Source: Actinophytocola sp044466355
Lineage (GTDB): Bacteria > Actinomycetota > Actinomycetes > Mycobacteriales > Pseudonocardiaceae
Length of the DNA stretch: 64,000 bases
Direction: 5' to 3'
Assembly (NCBI RefSeq): GCF_044466355.1
Contig: NZ_JBITMQ010000020.1
Span: 1 to 64,000 of the forward strand
Part shown: positions 1-7,072 of the stretch, piece by piece
How positions within the stretch are numbered: the stretch's first letter is position 1
Layout of the letters: the number at the start of each line of letters is the position of its first letter
Translations under genes and position numbers: made by a program
The notes under the pieces: model-generated
The model's database searches: none
What the model was told of the DNA's origin: nothing
Seen by the model: the letters and a program-made list of their open reading frames with translations, nothing else

Positions 1-41
1 GACCCACAGACCCAAGACGAGTGCCCTATGAAACCTAGGCC

Positions 42-87
42 AACCGTCAACCATCACCTGGGATCGAACCGTCAAGCATCAGGTGGG
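42..87. repeat. Imperfect 21-bp direct repeat at left flank of low-GC operon
   Basis: Two related 21-mers start at 42 and 67 (25-bp period). Both begin AACCGTCAA, share CATCA in the middle and end TGGG, differing at three positions. The reverse complement of the second copy, GCTTGACGGTT, occurs again at 2649-2659, beyond the far end of the two-gene operon, so the operon lies between inverted copies. The role is unknown; it could mark element ends or regulator sites. Confidence 0.5.
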
Positions 88-126
88 ACTAGACAGGCAA
101 GGTGGTGGACGCAACGGTGCTCGATG

Positions 127-1473
127 TTATCCGTAGTCATGTATGCCGATATGGTCGACGACAAATCGCAAGTTGGTGCTATCGATCGCGAAATAGATGC
201 GGCCGCACTTATCTGGCTCGCGCTTCGCATCGTCCACCTTGACATGTGGAACTGTGTCGAGTCTCGCCCCCTCGTAGACGATATGCGTACCGGAAAGTGA
301 ACTATCGAAGAGTGCGATCTCGATTCCATGCGAAGTTCGTCCGACTTCAGCTATTCGCCCGCTGACTTTGCCATCGCTTGCTCTAAAATCATACGCTAAT
401 CTCGACAATCGTTCCAAGTGATCAAACATTCGCTCAGGGAAGCGATACCGATTCTTCTCCATCATACTTCTGGCTCGCTCGGTTAGATGGAAGTAATCAC
501 TGCGAAGCAACTCGGCCGCCTGGGCGAATTGCTTCCAATCCTTAATAGGAGTCCTCGTTGAGTTAAGCGGTTCGATCTCACGAAGATGGAGCATGAGCTC
601 AATCTTCGTGTCCTCGAACGTCATGTCAGCACTTGAGCTTCCTAGTATCTCGGCGACCGCAGAAGGCCTGGCAATTAGATAGGGATCTATGTATGCTTCA
701 GGACTTGACACCCAACCTGCCCAAACAAGCAAGGCACTGGGGGGTGCTGTACGTAATTCTCGGATAATATTGCTACGCGTTAAGTCTGGATTTACGCGTA
801 CATCCAAATTTACACGTCGCAAACCGGCGGCGAGTTGCGCTTGTCGTTTCCAGTCGGCGGGAATACTTTGGCTACGCCCGCCCGGTCCGCCGAGTAAAAT
901 TGTGACAGTTTTCCACGGCGAACTCCCTGGTTCGGGGCCAATTAGAACGGATGACGGCTTTGCTAGGCAAAACTCCTGAAGGAGCCACTCCTCCAGTTCA
1001 TCAATGGCCGACGTCCAACGAACGTCTGCATGCGCAACGCTACTACTGCCCATCCTTATGGCATTCTCGACGACGAGAAATCTACCGAACCCGTAGCGGA
1101 TTCCTATCGTTCCAAAATTCAGTCCGAGAAACGTAGATACCCTTCGCGGCTCTTCTCTTCTAAAGGAATCTGGACGCAATCCAAAAGTGCGCAAGTGTTC
1201 ATCAGTAGGCGCAGCTAAGGAAAGTGCAATTGCAGGGCTTCGTAGTAGCTCTAACTTAGCGCCTAGCTCAACTCCTGCGCTAAGTCCGTCGATCGATATC
1301 TGCTGATCGACGACTAGGCTCAAACCGTCTGGATCCGATGGCAGAACCAGGTCCCGCTCGCCGGGCAACCTTAACCTTGACTTCTTCTTAAACGCGACTC
1401 GACCTCCGGACATGTACTCCGTGGAGCTAGGCGCAATGCGCACATTGTCAAGGACGTCCAGCAGCGTCTTCAT
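127..1473 (-). CDS. Hypothetical protein, second gene of low-GC LOTUS operon
   Basis: This encodes 448 aa of no family I recognise. It has no signal peptide or membrane segment, so it is probably cytoplasmic. Its codon use is clearly less GC-biased than the genes after 3 kb, which suggests horizontal acquisition. It starts 9 nt after the stop of the LOTUS-domain gene with only a weak AG-rich stretch before ATG, so it is probably translationally coupled to it. A glycine-rich stretch, LLGGPGG (about residues 194-200), is visible but is not a convincing P-loop. The two genes look like a functional pair; a defence or RNA-related role is speculation from the neighbour. Confidence 0.7.
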   Translation of the reverse strand: MKTLLDVLDNVRIAPSSTEYMSGGRVAFKKKSRLRLPGERDLVLPSDPDGLSLVVDQQISIDGLSAGVELGAKLELLRSPAIALSLAAPTDEHLRTFGLRPDSFRREEPRRVSTFLGLNFGTIGIRYGFGRFLVVENAIRMGSSSVAHADVRWTSAIDELEEWLLQEFCLAKPSSVLIGPEPGSSPWKTVTILLGGPGGRSQSIPADWKRQAQLAAGLRRVNLDVRVNPDLTRSNIIRELRTAPPSALLVWAGWVSSPEAYIDPYLIARPSAVAEILGSSSADMTFEDTKIELMLHLREIEPLNSTRTPIKDWKQFAQAAELLRSDYFHLTERARSMMEKNRYRFPERMFDHLERLSRLAYDFRASDGKVSGRIAEVGRTSHGIEIALFDSSLSGTHIVYEGARLDTVPHVKVDDAKREPDKCGRIYFAIDSTNLRFVVDHIGIHDYG

Positions 1474-1482
1474 CTCAAATTT

Positions 1483-2535
1483 TCATTCCGAGTACAGGTA
1501 GCCGATGGGTAGTCTGATTCGTCGAAGCTCATCAATTGGCATGCGGTCTATCGCCGCATGGAGGCTCTCTCTCATCTCAGACTCTGTCGACCTCACTCTG
1601 TCTTCGCCTTCGCGCTTGTGATGTCCTCTGGCGTCAGCTTCAGTGTTACTAAAGTGCCAAAGCTTACTTCCCGCCGCTAGTCGAAGCAAGCTCTCCAGGC
1701 TAATTCTACTAGCAAAGCTGTGATCAGGTCGTTCAACCACAGGCCCAGGGATAGATTCCTCTTTACCTTCGGAATCTATGCGATCTATTACAAGAGATTG
1801 CAGGCGCGGATTCGCTGCTTTCCAATCTCCAATGACGGCGCGCACTTCGTTGGTCAACGCTATGTGCCAGTGATCGAGCTGCGCCGGGAACTTTTTTAGT
1901 ATTGCTACGAAAGTCTTTGCAGGTTGCGCACCGTCAAGGGCCGCCTCAAGTAGCTTCCTTAGCTCTGGGTCAGCTATAGTGGACGTGAATTTCCTCATCC
2001 ATCCTAGCTGCATGCCCACCGAGATCGGCTCTATAGGAACAAAATTTTCCGGGTGCTCCTCAATCCTTTTGCGAGACTCTTGGAATTCTTGCGGTTCTAG
2101 TATTGCTGGTTGCCGCGGAAGAACGATCGCACGGTCATGCTCGACGTCGTACCAGCGCGCAAGCGACTGGTTCCAGTTCACGAATGCTTTCCATACATCG
2201 CGGCGGACGACAGCGGGACGAACAGATATTCTGTTTCCGATAACGTCAGGAAGAGCGACTCCTAGGTCTCCTTCACGCCCACTATCCAATTTGACGAAAT
2301 CGCGCTTTTCGGCGTCAGCAAGGAACTCGCGGAAACGACTATATCCCAGATCCGCTAGGCGAAAACCGCCATAAGTGAGTTCGCGTAACTGAATTCGCAC
2401 CTGACTTGCAGTAGGCGGCCGCTCTCGACTTGCGCGCTGCAGCAATTCTACGGCTGTAACCAGCAGCTTAAAGGCGTCTTCGCGACGGCCCATCATGTTG
2501 TGCTGAGATTCCCCCAGCATGTCACCAGTTGACAT
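1483..2535 (-). CDS. LOTUS/OST-HTH domain protein
   Basis: This 350-aa protein has an N-terminal segment (about residues 15-95) with the layout of an OST-HTH/LOTUS winged helix: a helix rich in L and V, then a QVRIQLREL helix, a GYSRFREFLADAEKRDFV block and a terminal strand. In other bacterial proteins LOTUS domains are thought to bind RNA or mediate protein contacts. The remaining 250 residues are not recognised. ATG 2535 is preceded by GGAG at 11 nt. It is the first gene of a two-gene operon with the 448-aa protein. Codon use is lower in GC than in the rest of the window, consistent with acquired DNA. The LOTUS call is by pattern only. Confidence 0.65.
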   Translation of the reverse strand: MSTGDMLGESQHNMMGRREDAFKLLVTAVELLQRASRERPPTASQVRIQLRELTYGGFRLADLGYSRFREFLADAEKRDFVKLDSGREGDLGVALPDVIGNRISVRPAVVRRDVWKAFVNWNQSLARWYDVEHDRAIVLPRQPAILEPQEFQESRKRIEEHPENFVPIEPISVGMQLGWMRKFTSTIADPELRKLLEAALDGAQPAKTFVAILKKFPAQLDHWHIALTNEVRAVIGDWKAANPRLQSLVIDRIDSEGKEESIPGPVVERPDHSFASRISLESLLRLAAGSKLWHFSNTEADARGHHKREGEDRVRSTESEMRESLHAAIDRMPIDELRRIRLPIGYLYSE

Positions 2536-2901
2536 CCACTACTCCACGTGTGAGGTAGGCCGGGGCCCGCTTGGACCCCGGCCTATTCGACTGTGGAAGT
2601 AGCACCAGCAACAGCTGACACCTGACTCTGCTTCCCCGCAGGGGCTAGGCTTGACGGTTGAACCACCTACTGTGCTTCAGTGGGTCGGTCTCGCCCGGCT
2701 GGTCAGGTGCCCACACCCCGTCCCCTTGCACTGTCAGGAAGGAAACAGAGTTTCAGCACTCTCCGGTACTCATCATGGCCATACGATCCAGGTCAGTCAA
2801 GTAACACTTAGATACCTTGGTCACACATAACGTAACTTTGAATACTCAGCGTTACATCATGTAGGCTGTTTGGGGTAACGGACCGTGGGCATTCGGAGTA
2901 C

Positions 2902-2919
2902 ATGTGATCTCAATCACAT
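2902..2919. promoter_or_regulatory. CRP-like palindrome
   Basis: ATGTGATCTCAATCACAT is a perfect inverted repeat (7-bp arms, 4-bp centre) and matches the CRP consensus TGTGA-N6-TCACA exactly. It lies about 370 bp upstream of the LOTUS gene on the other strand and downstream of the DMT transporter gene, so the target is unclear. Binding by a CRP/FNR-family protein is inference from the motif. Confidence 0.45.
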
Positions 2920-3000
2920 TTGGTAACACTTCGTGTAGCGGGCTGCTGAGGTGTACTATCCCGCACTCCAGCTGAAGTCAAGAGTGCTTCTGGCCTCAGT

Positions 3001-3048
3001 ATGTAAGAGAGCCACCTCATCGGGATGTAAGAGAGCCACCTCATCGGG
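3001..3048. repeat. Perfect 24-bp tandem duplication
   Basis: Two exact consecutive copies of a 24-mer starting ATGTAAGAGAGCC and ending CATCGGG occupy 3001-3024 and 3025-3048, 33 bp from the stop of the DMT transporter gene. Only two copies are present, so this looks like a simple tandem duplication and not an array. Confidence 0.8.
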
Positions 3049-3080
3049 TGAACCTTCCGTGAAGCTCACTTCGACACGAC

Positions 3081-3959
3081 TTACCTGTGCGGACGTCGGC
3101 GGGACATCCGCACTCCCAACAAGATCACGGCAATCCCGATGAAGGGCGGCAGTGATATTGACTCGCTGAGGAAGGCGATGCCGAAGACTACCGACGTGAT
3201 CGGGACCAGATAAGTCACCACTGACGCACCTACGGGTCCTTCCGTCCTAATCAGTGCGTAGTTGATGATGTAGGCCAGGCCGGTGCCGAGTACGCCGAGG
3301 ATCGCCAAGGACAGCCATGGCACCCATGACCACGTCGGCGCTCCGGCCGTGTCGAGAGGCAGCGTCAGTGCCGTGAGGACACTTGCTGCGATCAGTTGGC
3401 TTGTCGACAGGACTGTTGGCGTGAGGTTCTTTGGGGTCAGGTACTTGCTCATGTACAGGTAGCTGATGCCGTAGCTCAGCGCGGCCAGCAGGCAGAACAG
3501 CGCGCCCAGCGTGTTGACCGAACTGGCGTCCCACGGCGTGAAGATCAGCAGGCTGCCGAGAAAGCCCAGCACCAGGCCGAGCACCTGCAACCCGCTCAGC
3601 CGGGACGACTGTCGCACCAGGAAGGCCAGAGCCAGCGTCCACAGCGGCGTTGTCGCGTTCAGCGCGCCAGCGATGCCCGAGTCAACACGGGTCTCCCCCA
3701 GCGCGAACAGCAGATACGGCGCTGCGTTCGCCACCAGCGCCGCTACGAACAGGTGGCCCCACGTCGGCAGGTCCGCGGGAAGCTTGTCCCGGCGGATGGC
3801 CACCACTGCCAGCAGGACCAGCGCGCCGAGCACCATGCGGGCAACGGTGAGCTGGATTGGGCTGAAGGCGTCCAGGGCTACCTTGATCCACAGGAAGTTG
3901 GAGCCCCAGACCAGCGCCAACGTCGCGATCAGTAGTGGTCCGCGGACCGAGGTGCGCAC
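3081..3959 (-). CDS. EamA/DMT-superfamily exporter
   Basis: This encodes about 292 aa with two EamA-type halves and roughly ten hydrophobic helices, beginning LLIATLALVWGSNFLWIKVAL, as in RhaT/YdcZ-like drug and metabolite exporters. The likely substrate is a small metabolite or amino acid; it cannot be read from the sequence. I chose GTG 3959, one base after the GntR stop codon, because the longer reading frame upstream lies inside the regulator gene. The arrangement implies co-transcription with, and probable control by, the GntR repressor. It may be cargo of the AICE remnant. Confidence 0.85.
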   Translation of the reverse strand: MRTSVRGPLLIATLALVWGSNFLWIKVALDAFSPIQLTVARMVLGALVLLAVVAIRRDKLPADLPTWGHLFVAALVANAAPYLLFALGETRVDSGIAGALNATTPLWTLALAFLVRQSSRLSGLQVLGLVLGFLGSLLIFTPWDASSVNTLGALFCLLAALSYGISYLYMSKYLTPKNLTPTVLSTSQLIAASVLTALTLPLDTAGAPTWSWVPWLSLAILGVLGTGLAYIINYALIRTEGPVGASVVTYLVPITSVVFGIAFLSESISLPPFIGIAVILLGVRMSRRRPHR

Positions 3960-3960
3960 G

Positions 3961-4755
3961 TCAGGGCTCGATGTCGAAGTTGTAGACCAGGCCCGACCGA
4001 TCAGCGCGGTGCACAAACCTGGTGACCTCGAATGCCTCGCCGTTCTGGTCGAAGCTCGTGTGTAGAACGTCGAGCACGGGCACTCCGGCCGGCGTCTCCA
4101 GGAAGCGGGCTTCCTCGTGCGTCGGCATGCGTGCGGTGACCTCGTCGCGGCCGGTTTTCAGGGTATGGCCCTTGTCTTCCAGTCGGCCGTGGATGCCGCC
4201 CGGTCCCGTCTTCGGCTCGGTCAGCAGTGTGCCTTCTGCGTCTGACCAGCGCAGATACGTCGTCACGAGCTGTACCGGTTCGTCGTCGGCGTGGTACTCG
4301 TTCAGGCGGCGGAGTACTGACTCCTCGTCCGCGGGGACGTTCAGGCGTTCGGCCACTTCGGGCGGTGGAACTACGCGGTCGATCGCCACGGCCTCGATGC
4401 GCGCGGTCTTGCCCTGACGCTGCATCTCCAGGCGGAACGGGGTCAGGCCGGTCTCGCGGTATGCCTTCCTCGAGTAGCGGTCGTTGCCCCACCGGAACAG
4501 GCGTTGCGTCTCGCGGACGAAGACGCCCTTGCCGTGGTGCGGGGTGACCAGTGCCTCTTCTGTCAGCAGGCGGATCGCCTCGCGGGCGGTGTTGCGGGCT
4601 GTGCCGAAGCGGCGGGCCAGCTCGCGCTCCGACGGCAGCTTGTCGCCCGGCGCTAGCTCGCCGGACGTGATCAGCTCGCGCACCGCATCGGCGATGCGGC
4701 GGCTGGGGAGCTGCTCGGCCTCGGGGCCGTCGGCAGGGGTCATGCCACTCAGCAT
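3961..4755 (-). CDS. GntR/HutC-family repressor of the AICE (KorSA-like)
   Basis: This 264-aa regulator (a second ATG at 4743 gives 260 aa) has an N-terminal winged helix (about residues 15-85; LPSERELARRFGTARNTAREAIRLL) and a C-terminal UTRA ligand-binding domain ending DVLHTSFDQNGEAFEVTRFVHRADR. In AICEs such as pSAM2 a GntR protein of this type (KorSA) represses the divergent pra activator. Here it faces a Pra-like gene across a 100-bp region with three copies of a TGGCTTAAGCCA-type palindrome, the first only 1-2 bp from the start, so autorepression is likely. The KorSA assignment rests on this synteny. Confidence 0.88.
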   Translation of the reverse strand: MLSGMTPADGPEAEQLPSRRIADAVRELITSGELAPGDKLPSERELARRFGTARNTAREAIRLLTEEALVTPHHGKGVFVRETQRLFRWGNDRYSRKAYRETGLTPFRLEMQRQGKTARIEAVAIDRVVPPPEVAERLNVPADEESVLRRLNEYHADDEPVQLVTTYLRWSDAEGTLLTEPKTGPGGIHGRLEDKGHTLKTGRDEVTARMPTHEEARFLETPAGVPVLDVLHTSFDQNGEAFEVTRFVHRADRSGLVYNFDIEP

Positions 4756-4756
4756 A

Positions 4757-4835
4757 CAACTGGCTTAAACCAGTTGGTTGCCGACGGCGATGCGATGTGC
4801 TTCACTGGCTTAAGCCACTACTGGCTCAAGCCAGT
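4757..4835. promoter_or_regulatory. Three GntR operator palindromes
   Basis: Three related inverted repeats lie between the divergent gntR and pra-like genes. They are CAACTGG-N6-CCAGTTG (4757-4776), TGGCTTAAGCCA (4806-4817, perfect) and ACTGGCTCAAGCCAGT (4820-4835). The common core is CTGGCTTAAGCCAG. The first overlaps the repressor's start region and the other two precede the RBS of the pra-like gene, so one protein could repress both directions. Binding by the adjacent GntR protein is inference. Confidence 0.75.
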
Positions 4836-4855
4836 TGTACACAGGAGGTAACCAC

Positions 4856-5293
4856 ATGGCTGTCCCCTACGGCACTCGCTTCCCGGTGGACTTCGACCTG
4901 GTGTTTCCGCAGGGTGCGTACATCATCGGCGAGGTTGTACCCGTCACCGAGTACCAGTCCCAGGAGGACAAGGCCCGCAACCGGCCGGTCCGCCCGCGCA
5001 TCGACGAGGCGACCGGTCTCCCCCTGTTCCGGGTGACGATCGCGGACCCGTCGGCAGAGAAGGACCGCGACAAGTCGATCACTGTCGAGATCGCGGCCAA
5101 GCAGCAGCCGGTGCCTCCGGCGGCCGTGGCGGGCCTGCCCTTCCGGCCGGTGATCCTGGAAGGGCTGACGGTCCAGCCTCGCGCTGAGGCGTCCGGGCAG
5201 GCCAAGTGGATCACCTGGGTGATCCGGGCTACCGGACTGCGGGCGGTCGACGCGCCCAAGTCCACGTCATCGGCCAAGTCCGCTGCGGCCTGA
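4856..5293 (+). CDS. Pra-like activator of AICE replication, integration and excision
   Basis: This 145-aa soluble protein starts MAVPYGTRFPVDF, with ATG 4856 placed 7 nt after a strong GGAGG. The RFPVDFDLVFPQGAYIIGEV opening, the internal RVTIADP block, and the position opposite a GntR repressor match the conserved small activator of actinomycete AICEs (Pra of pSAM2), which turns on replication and excision genes. No DNA-binding motif is evident. It is the first gene of a + strand run ending in the integrase chimera. Since the replication and transfer genes are absent here, it probably has no remaining function. Confidence 0.7.
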   Translation: MAVPYGTRFPVDFDLVFPQGAYIIGEVVPVTEYQSQEDKARNRPVRPRIDEATGLPLFRVTIADPSAEKDRDKSITVEIAAKQQPVPPAAVAGLPFRPVILEGLTVQPRAEASGQAKWITWVIRATGLRAVDAPKSTSSAKSAAA

Positions 5294-5304
5294 TCGGGGG
5301 CGGG

Positions 5305-5538
5305 GTGTTCACAGTGACATGCGCTCCAGGTCGCGGGGCTGCCGCCGACGTGCGACGGGTCGGCCCCGGCTGGCTCTCGCTCGTCCTGACCATGGACCCG
5401 GGCAGGCTCGTGATCGACGTTCCGGCCGTGAACGGCGGCGGGATCATCCTCGCGCGGTTCTGCCAGGACCTTTCTGTTGCGGCTCAACAGGTCGCGGTTG
5501 ACCTCGGCCGCAAGCCCCATGGAGGTGGTCAGGGATGA
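5305..5538 (+). CDS. Small AICE protein, paralogue of next gene
   Basis: This is a 77-aa hypothetical protein beginning VFTVTCAPGRGAA; GTG 5305 follows a G-rich stretch and GTG 5314 is an alternative. It aligns along its length with the next gene: VTCAPGR with VTCSPGR, then a hydrophobic LxxxLDPxxxxIxxP stretch and a xxLARFCxxL block. The two genes overlap by ATGA, so they are a tandem duplication in the AICE operon. The function is unknown. It is predicted soluble. Confidence 0.6.
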   Translation: MFTVTCAPGRGAAADVRRVGPGWLSLVLTMDPGRLVIDVPAVNGGGIILARFCQDLSVAAQQVAVDLGRKPHGGGQG

Positions 5539-5828
5539 CGTTCAACGTGACGTGCAGCCCTGGCCGCGACGCCGCCGCTGGCTTCATGCGGGTCACCGAG
5601 CACCTTCCGGCGCTCGTGATCTACCTGGACCCGGTCAATTTCGCGATCCAGCTCCCGCCGTTCCCCGGCGGCGATCTCGTGCTGGCAAGGTTCTGCCGGG
5701 AGCTGGCTCGCGAGGCCGCGAAGCTTGCCGCTGAGATCGATCCGGACGGGGAGCCTGCTCCGCCGGAGCGCAGGCCCCGGCATCTGCTGGTGACCGGGGA
5801 CGACGGTGACTCTGGTGGTGGGTACTGA
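5535..5828 (+). CDS. Small AICE protein, tandem paralogue
   Basis: This encodes 97 aa starting MTFNVTCSPGRDAA, with GGAGGTGG 6 nt before ATG. It is a paralogue of the preceding gene (shared VTCxPGR, a mid-protein PVNFAIQLPPFPGGDLVLARFC block matching RLVIDVPAVNGGGIILARFC), but carries an extra proline- and glycine-rich tail. Its ATG overlaps the upstream stop and its own stop overlaps the next ATG, so the operon is tightly coupled. The function is unknown. Confidence 0.65.
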   Translation: MTFNVTCSPGRDAAAGFMRVTEHLPALVIYLDPVNFAIQLPPFPGGDLVLARFCRELAREAAKLAAEIDPDGEPAPPERRPRHLLVTGDDGDSGGGY

Positions 5829-6076
5829 TGGCAAAGCAGGTTGCGCCGTCGTCGTTGTTCGAGGCGCATGAGGCGTTGTGGCGGCGCAGGCCCGCTCATG
5901 ACGCGGCACCGGCTGAGTGGGCGGCGTTTCACCGGCACAGCGCGGAGGTGTACGCGGCGGCGGCCAAGGCGGACGTGGCGAACCGGCAGGAGGCGTCTCA
6001 GTACGCGGTGTTCGCGATCCGTCGTGCTCGGGAGATCGAGCACCGGCTTGACCCGACGCTCGACTGTGAAGCCTGA
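5828..6076 (+). CDS. Small conserved AICE protein
   Basis: This 82-aa protein starts MAKQVAPSSLFEAHEALWRRRP and is mostly helical, with a EWAAFHRHSAEVYAAAAKADVANRQEA stretch. I recall short proteins of this layout in the same place, between pra-type genes and XRE regulators, in pseudonocardial AICEs, but no function is known. TGATG overlap with the previous gene indicates translational coupling. The ALWRRRP and YAxxA pattern may bind a partner, which is speculation. Confidence 0.65.
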   Translation: MAKQVAPSSLFEAHEALWRRRPAHDAAPAEWAAFHRHSAEVYAAAAKADVANRQEASQYAVFAIRRAREIEHRLDPTLDCEA

Positions 6077-6095
6077 CTGGCTGGCGGCGGCTCGG

Positions 6096-6815
6096 ATGGT
6101 GGATGTGATGGCGACGGCGATGCCGGTGAGCGGTGCCCGTCTGGATGGTGTTGACGTGACCGATGAGGCCACGGCTGCCGCGATCGCGCGTGCCTTGGGT
6201 GAGGAGTTGCGCCGGGTCCGTGAGGCACGGGGCTGGTCGCGAGCTCAGTTCGTGAAGGGCTTGCCGTCCCAGATCGGTGACCGCACCCTGTTGTCCTACG
6301 TGTGGGACGGGGACACGCTGGTCTACGGCTGGGGTGAACTGCACCTCGACGAGGCGACTCCCCATATCGGCGCTCGGTGGACCGATGGCGGGCAGCCTCG
6401 GGACGTGCGGCACCTGAAGTCACGCGGCGCTGGCGAGGGACGAACCGTGCCGGTGCCACCGGACCTGACTCGGCTGCTGTGGGAGCACATCGAGCGATAC
6501 GGGTTCGGTGCCGATGATCTGTTGTTCCGGGGTACGCGGGGTGGACCGCTGCCGATGATCACCTACACGCGGGCCTGGCGAGCTGCGAGGCGCATCGCGC
6601 TCACTGAGGAGGCTCAGGCCACGCCCCTCGCGGCTCGGCCCTATGACCTCCGGCACGCGGCCGTGAGTACCTGGCTGTCCGGCGGCGCTGATCCTGCCCT
6701 GGTCGCCGAGTGGGCGGGGCACTCGCTGGCGGTCCTCATGGAGGTCTACGCGGCCTGCCTCTACGGCCAGGACGTGATCGCCAAGCGGCGGATCCAGGAG
6801 GCGCTAGGCCATTGA
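6096..6815 (+). CDS. Chimera: XRE regulator N-terminus fused to integrase catalytic C-terminus (deletion product)
   Basis: The reading frame gives about 239 aa from ATG 6096; GTG 6066 and ATG 6108 are alternatives. Residues up to GDRTLLSY (codon ending 6299) look like the start of an AICE XRE regulator (ELRRVREARGWSRAQF). The next residues, WDGDTLVYGWGELHLDEATPHIGARW, are typical of the catalytic half of an actinobacterial tyrosine integrase. It retains PYDLRHA, WAGHS and VYAACLYGQ, which should contain the nucleophilic Tyr, but lacks the N-terminal arm and core-binding domains and the first catalytic Arg. An in-frame deletion of everything between the two genes explains this. Recombinase activity is unlikely. 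Confidence 0.8.
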   Translation: MVDVMATAMPVSGARLDGVDVTDEATAAAIARALGEELRRVREARGWSRAQFVKGLPSQIGDRTLLSYVWDGDTLVYGWGELHLDEATPHIGARWTDGGQPRDVRHLKSRGAGEGRTVPVPPDLTRLLWEHIERYGFGADDLLFRGTRGGPLPMITYTRAWRAARRIALTEEAQATPLAARPYDLRHAAVSTWLSGGADPALVAEWAGHSLAVLMEVYAACLYGQDVIAKRRIQEALGH

Positions 6816-6890
6816 TCATCTTGTCCGCGCATTGTCCGCAGCCACCTGGGAAACGCCGGATCGGGCCGGACACAGCCGGGCACTAACGAC

Positions 6891-6928
6891 AACAGCCCCT
6901 CGACCAGAACTGCTGGCCAGGGGCTGTT
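6891..6928. terminator. Hairpin terminator between integrase remnant and tRNA-Arg
   Basis: AACAGCCCCT (6891-6900) pairs perfectly with AGGGGCTGTT (6919-6928) and is followed on the + strand by TT. It could end transcripts arriving from the integrase chimera on + and from tRNA-Arg on -. Confidence 0.7.
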
Positions 6929-6936
6929 TTCCTGGG

Positions 6937-7009
6937 CGCCCACGGCAGGATTTGAACCTGCGACACCTGCCTCCGGAGGGCAGTGCTCTATCCCCTGAGC
7001 TACGTGGGC
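6937..7009 (-). tRNA. tRNA-Arg (anticodon CCG)
   Basis: The 73-nt minus-strand cloverleaf has acceptor GCCCACG pairing with CGTGGGC, D-arm AGCTCAGGGGATAGAGC, anticodon stem CTGCC/GGCAG with loop CTCCGGA (anticodon CCG, codon CGG) and T-arm GCAGGTTCAAATCCTGC. CCA is not encoded. The integrase end of the AICE remnant lies about 120 bp from its 3' end, the usual arrangement for AICE integration into a tRNA 3' end. Confidence 0.95.
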
Positions 7010-7072
7010 TCGTCTTGCGACTGCGGGAAGCTTAGCGCATGCGGTTTCGGGGCTTGCGACTACCGTGACCTC

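Larger units (their letters stand above)
2536..3080. other. 545-bp intergenic region with hairpin, CRP-like palindrome, GTAAC motifs and tandem repeat
   Basis: I see no convincing gene here. From left to right there is a perfect 10-bp-stem hairpin (TAGGCCGGGG 2556-2565 with CCCCGGCCTA 2576-2585) just upstream of the LOTUS gene, a GCTTGACGGTT copy at 2649-2659, several GTAAC/GTTAC motifs between about 2800 and 2930, a CRP-like palindrome at 2902-2919 and a 24-bp tandem duplication at 3001-3048. The base composition is AT-richer than the chromosome, as expected for a promoter region or the edge of acquired DNA. Confidence 0.6.

Noticed and set aside
1..3000. attL copy of the tRNA-Arg 3' end
   Set aside because: I looked for sequence matching the tRNA-Arg acceptor/T-arm on the left side and found none, so the left boundary of the AICE remnant cannot be placed in this window.
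2951..3142. 63-codon frame over the 24-bp tandem repeat
   Set aside because: No RBS, and the KRATSSG repeat is only the translated duplication; it overlaps the DMT gene end.
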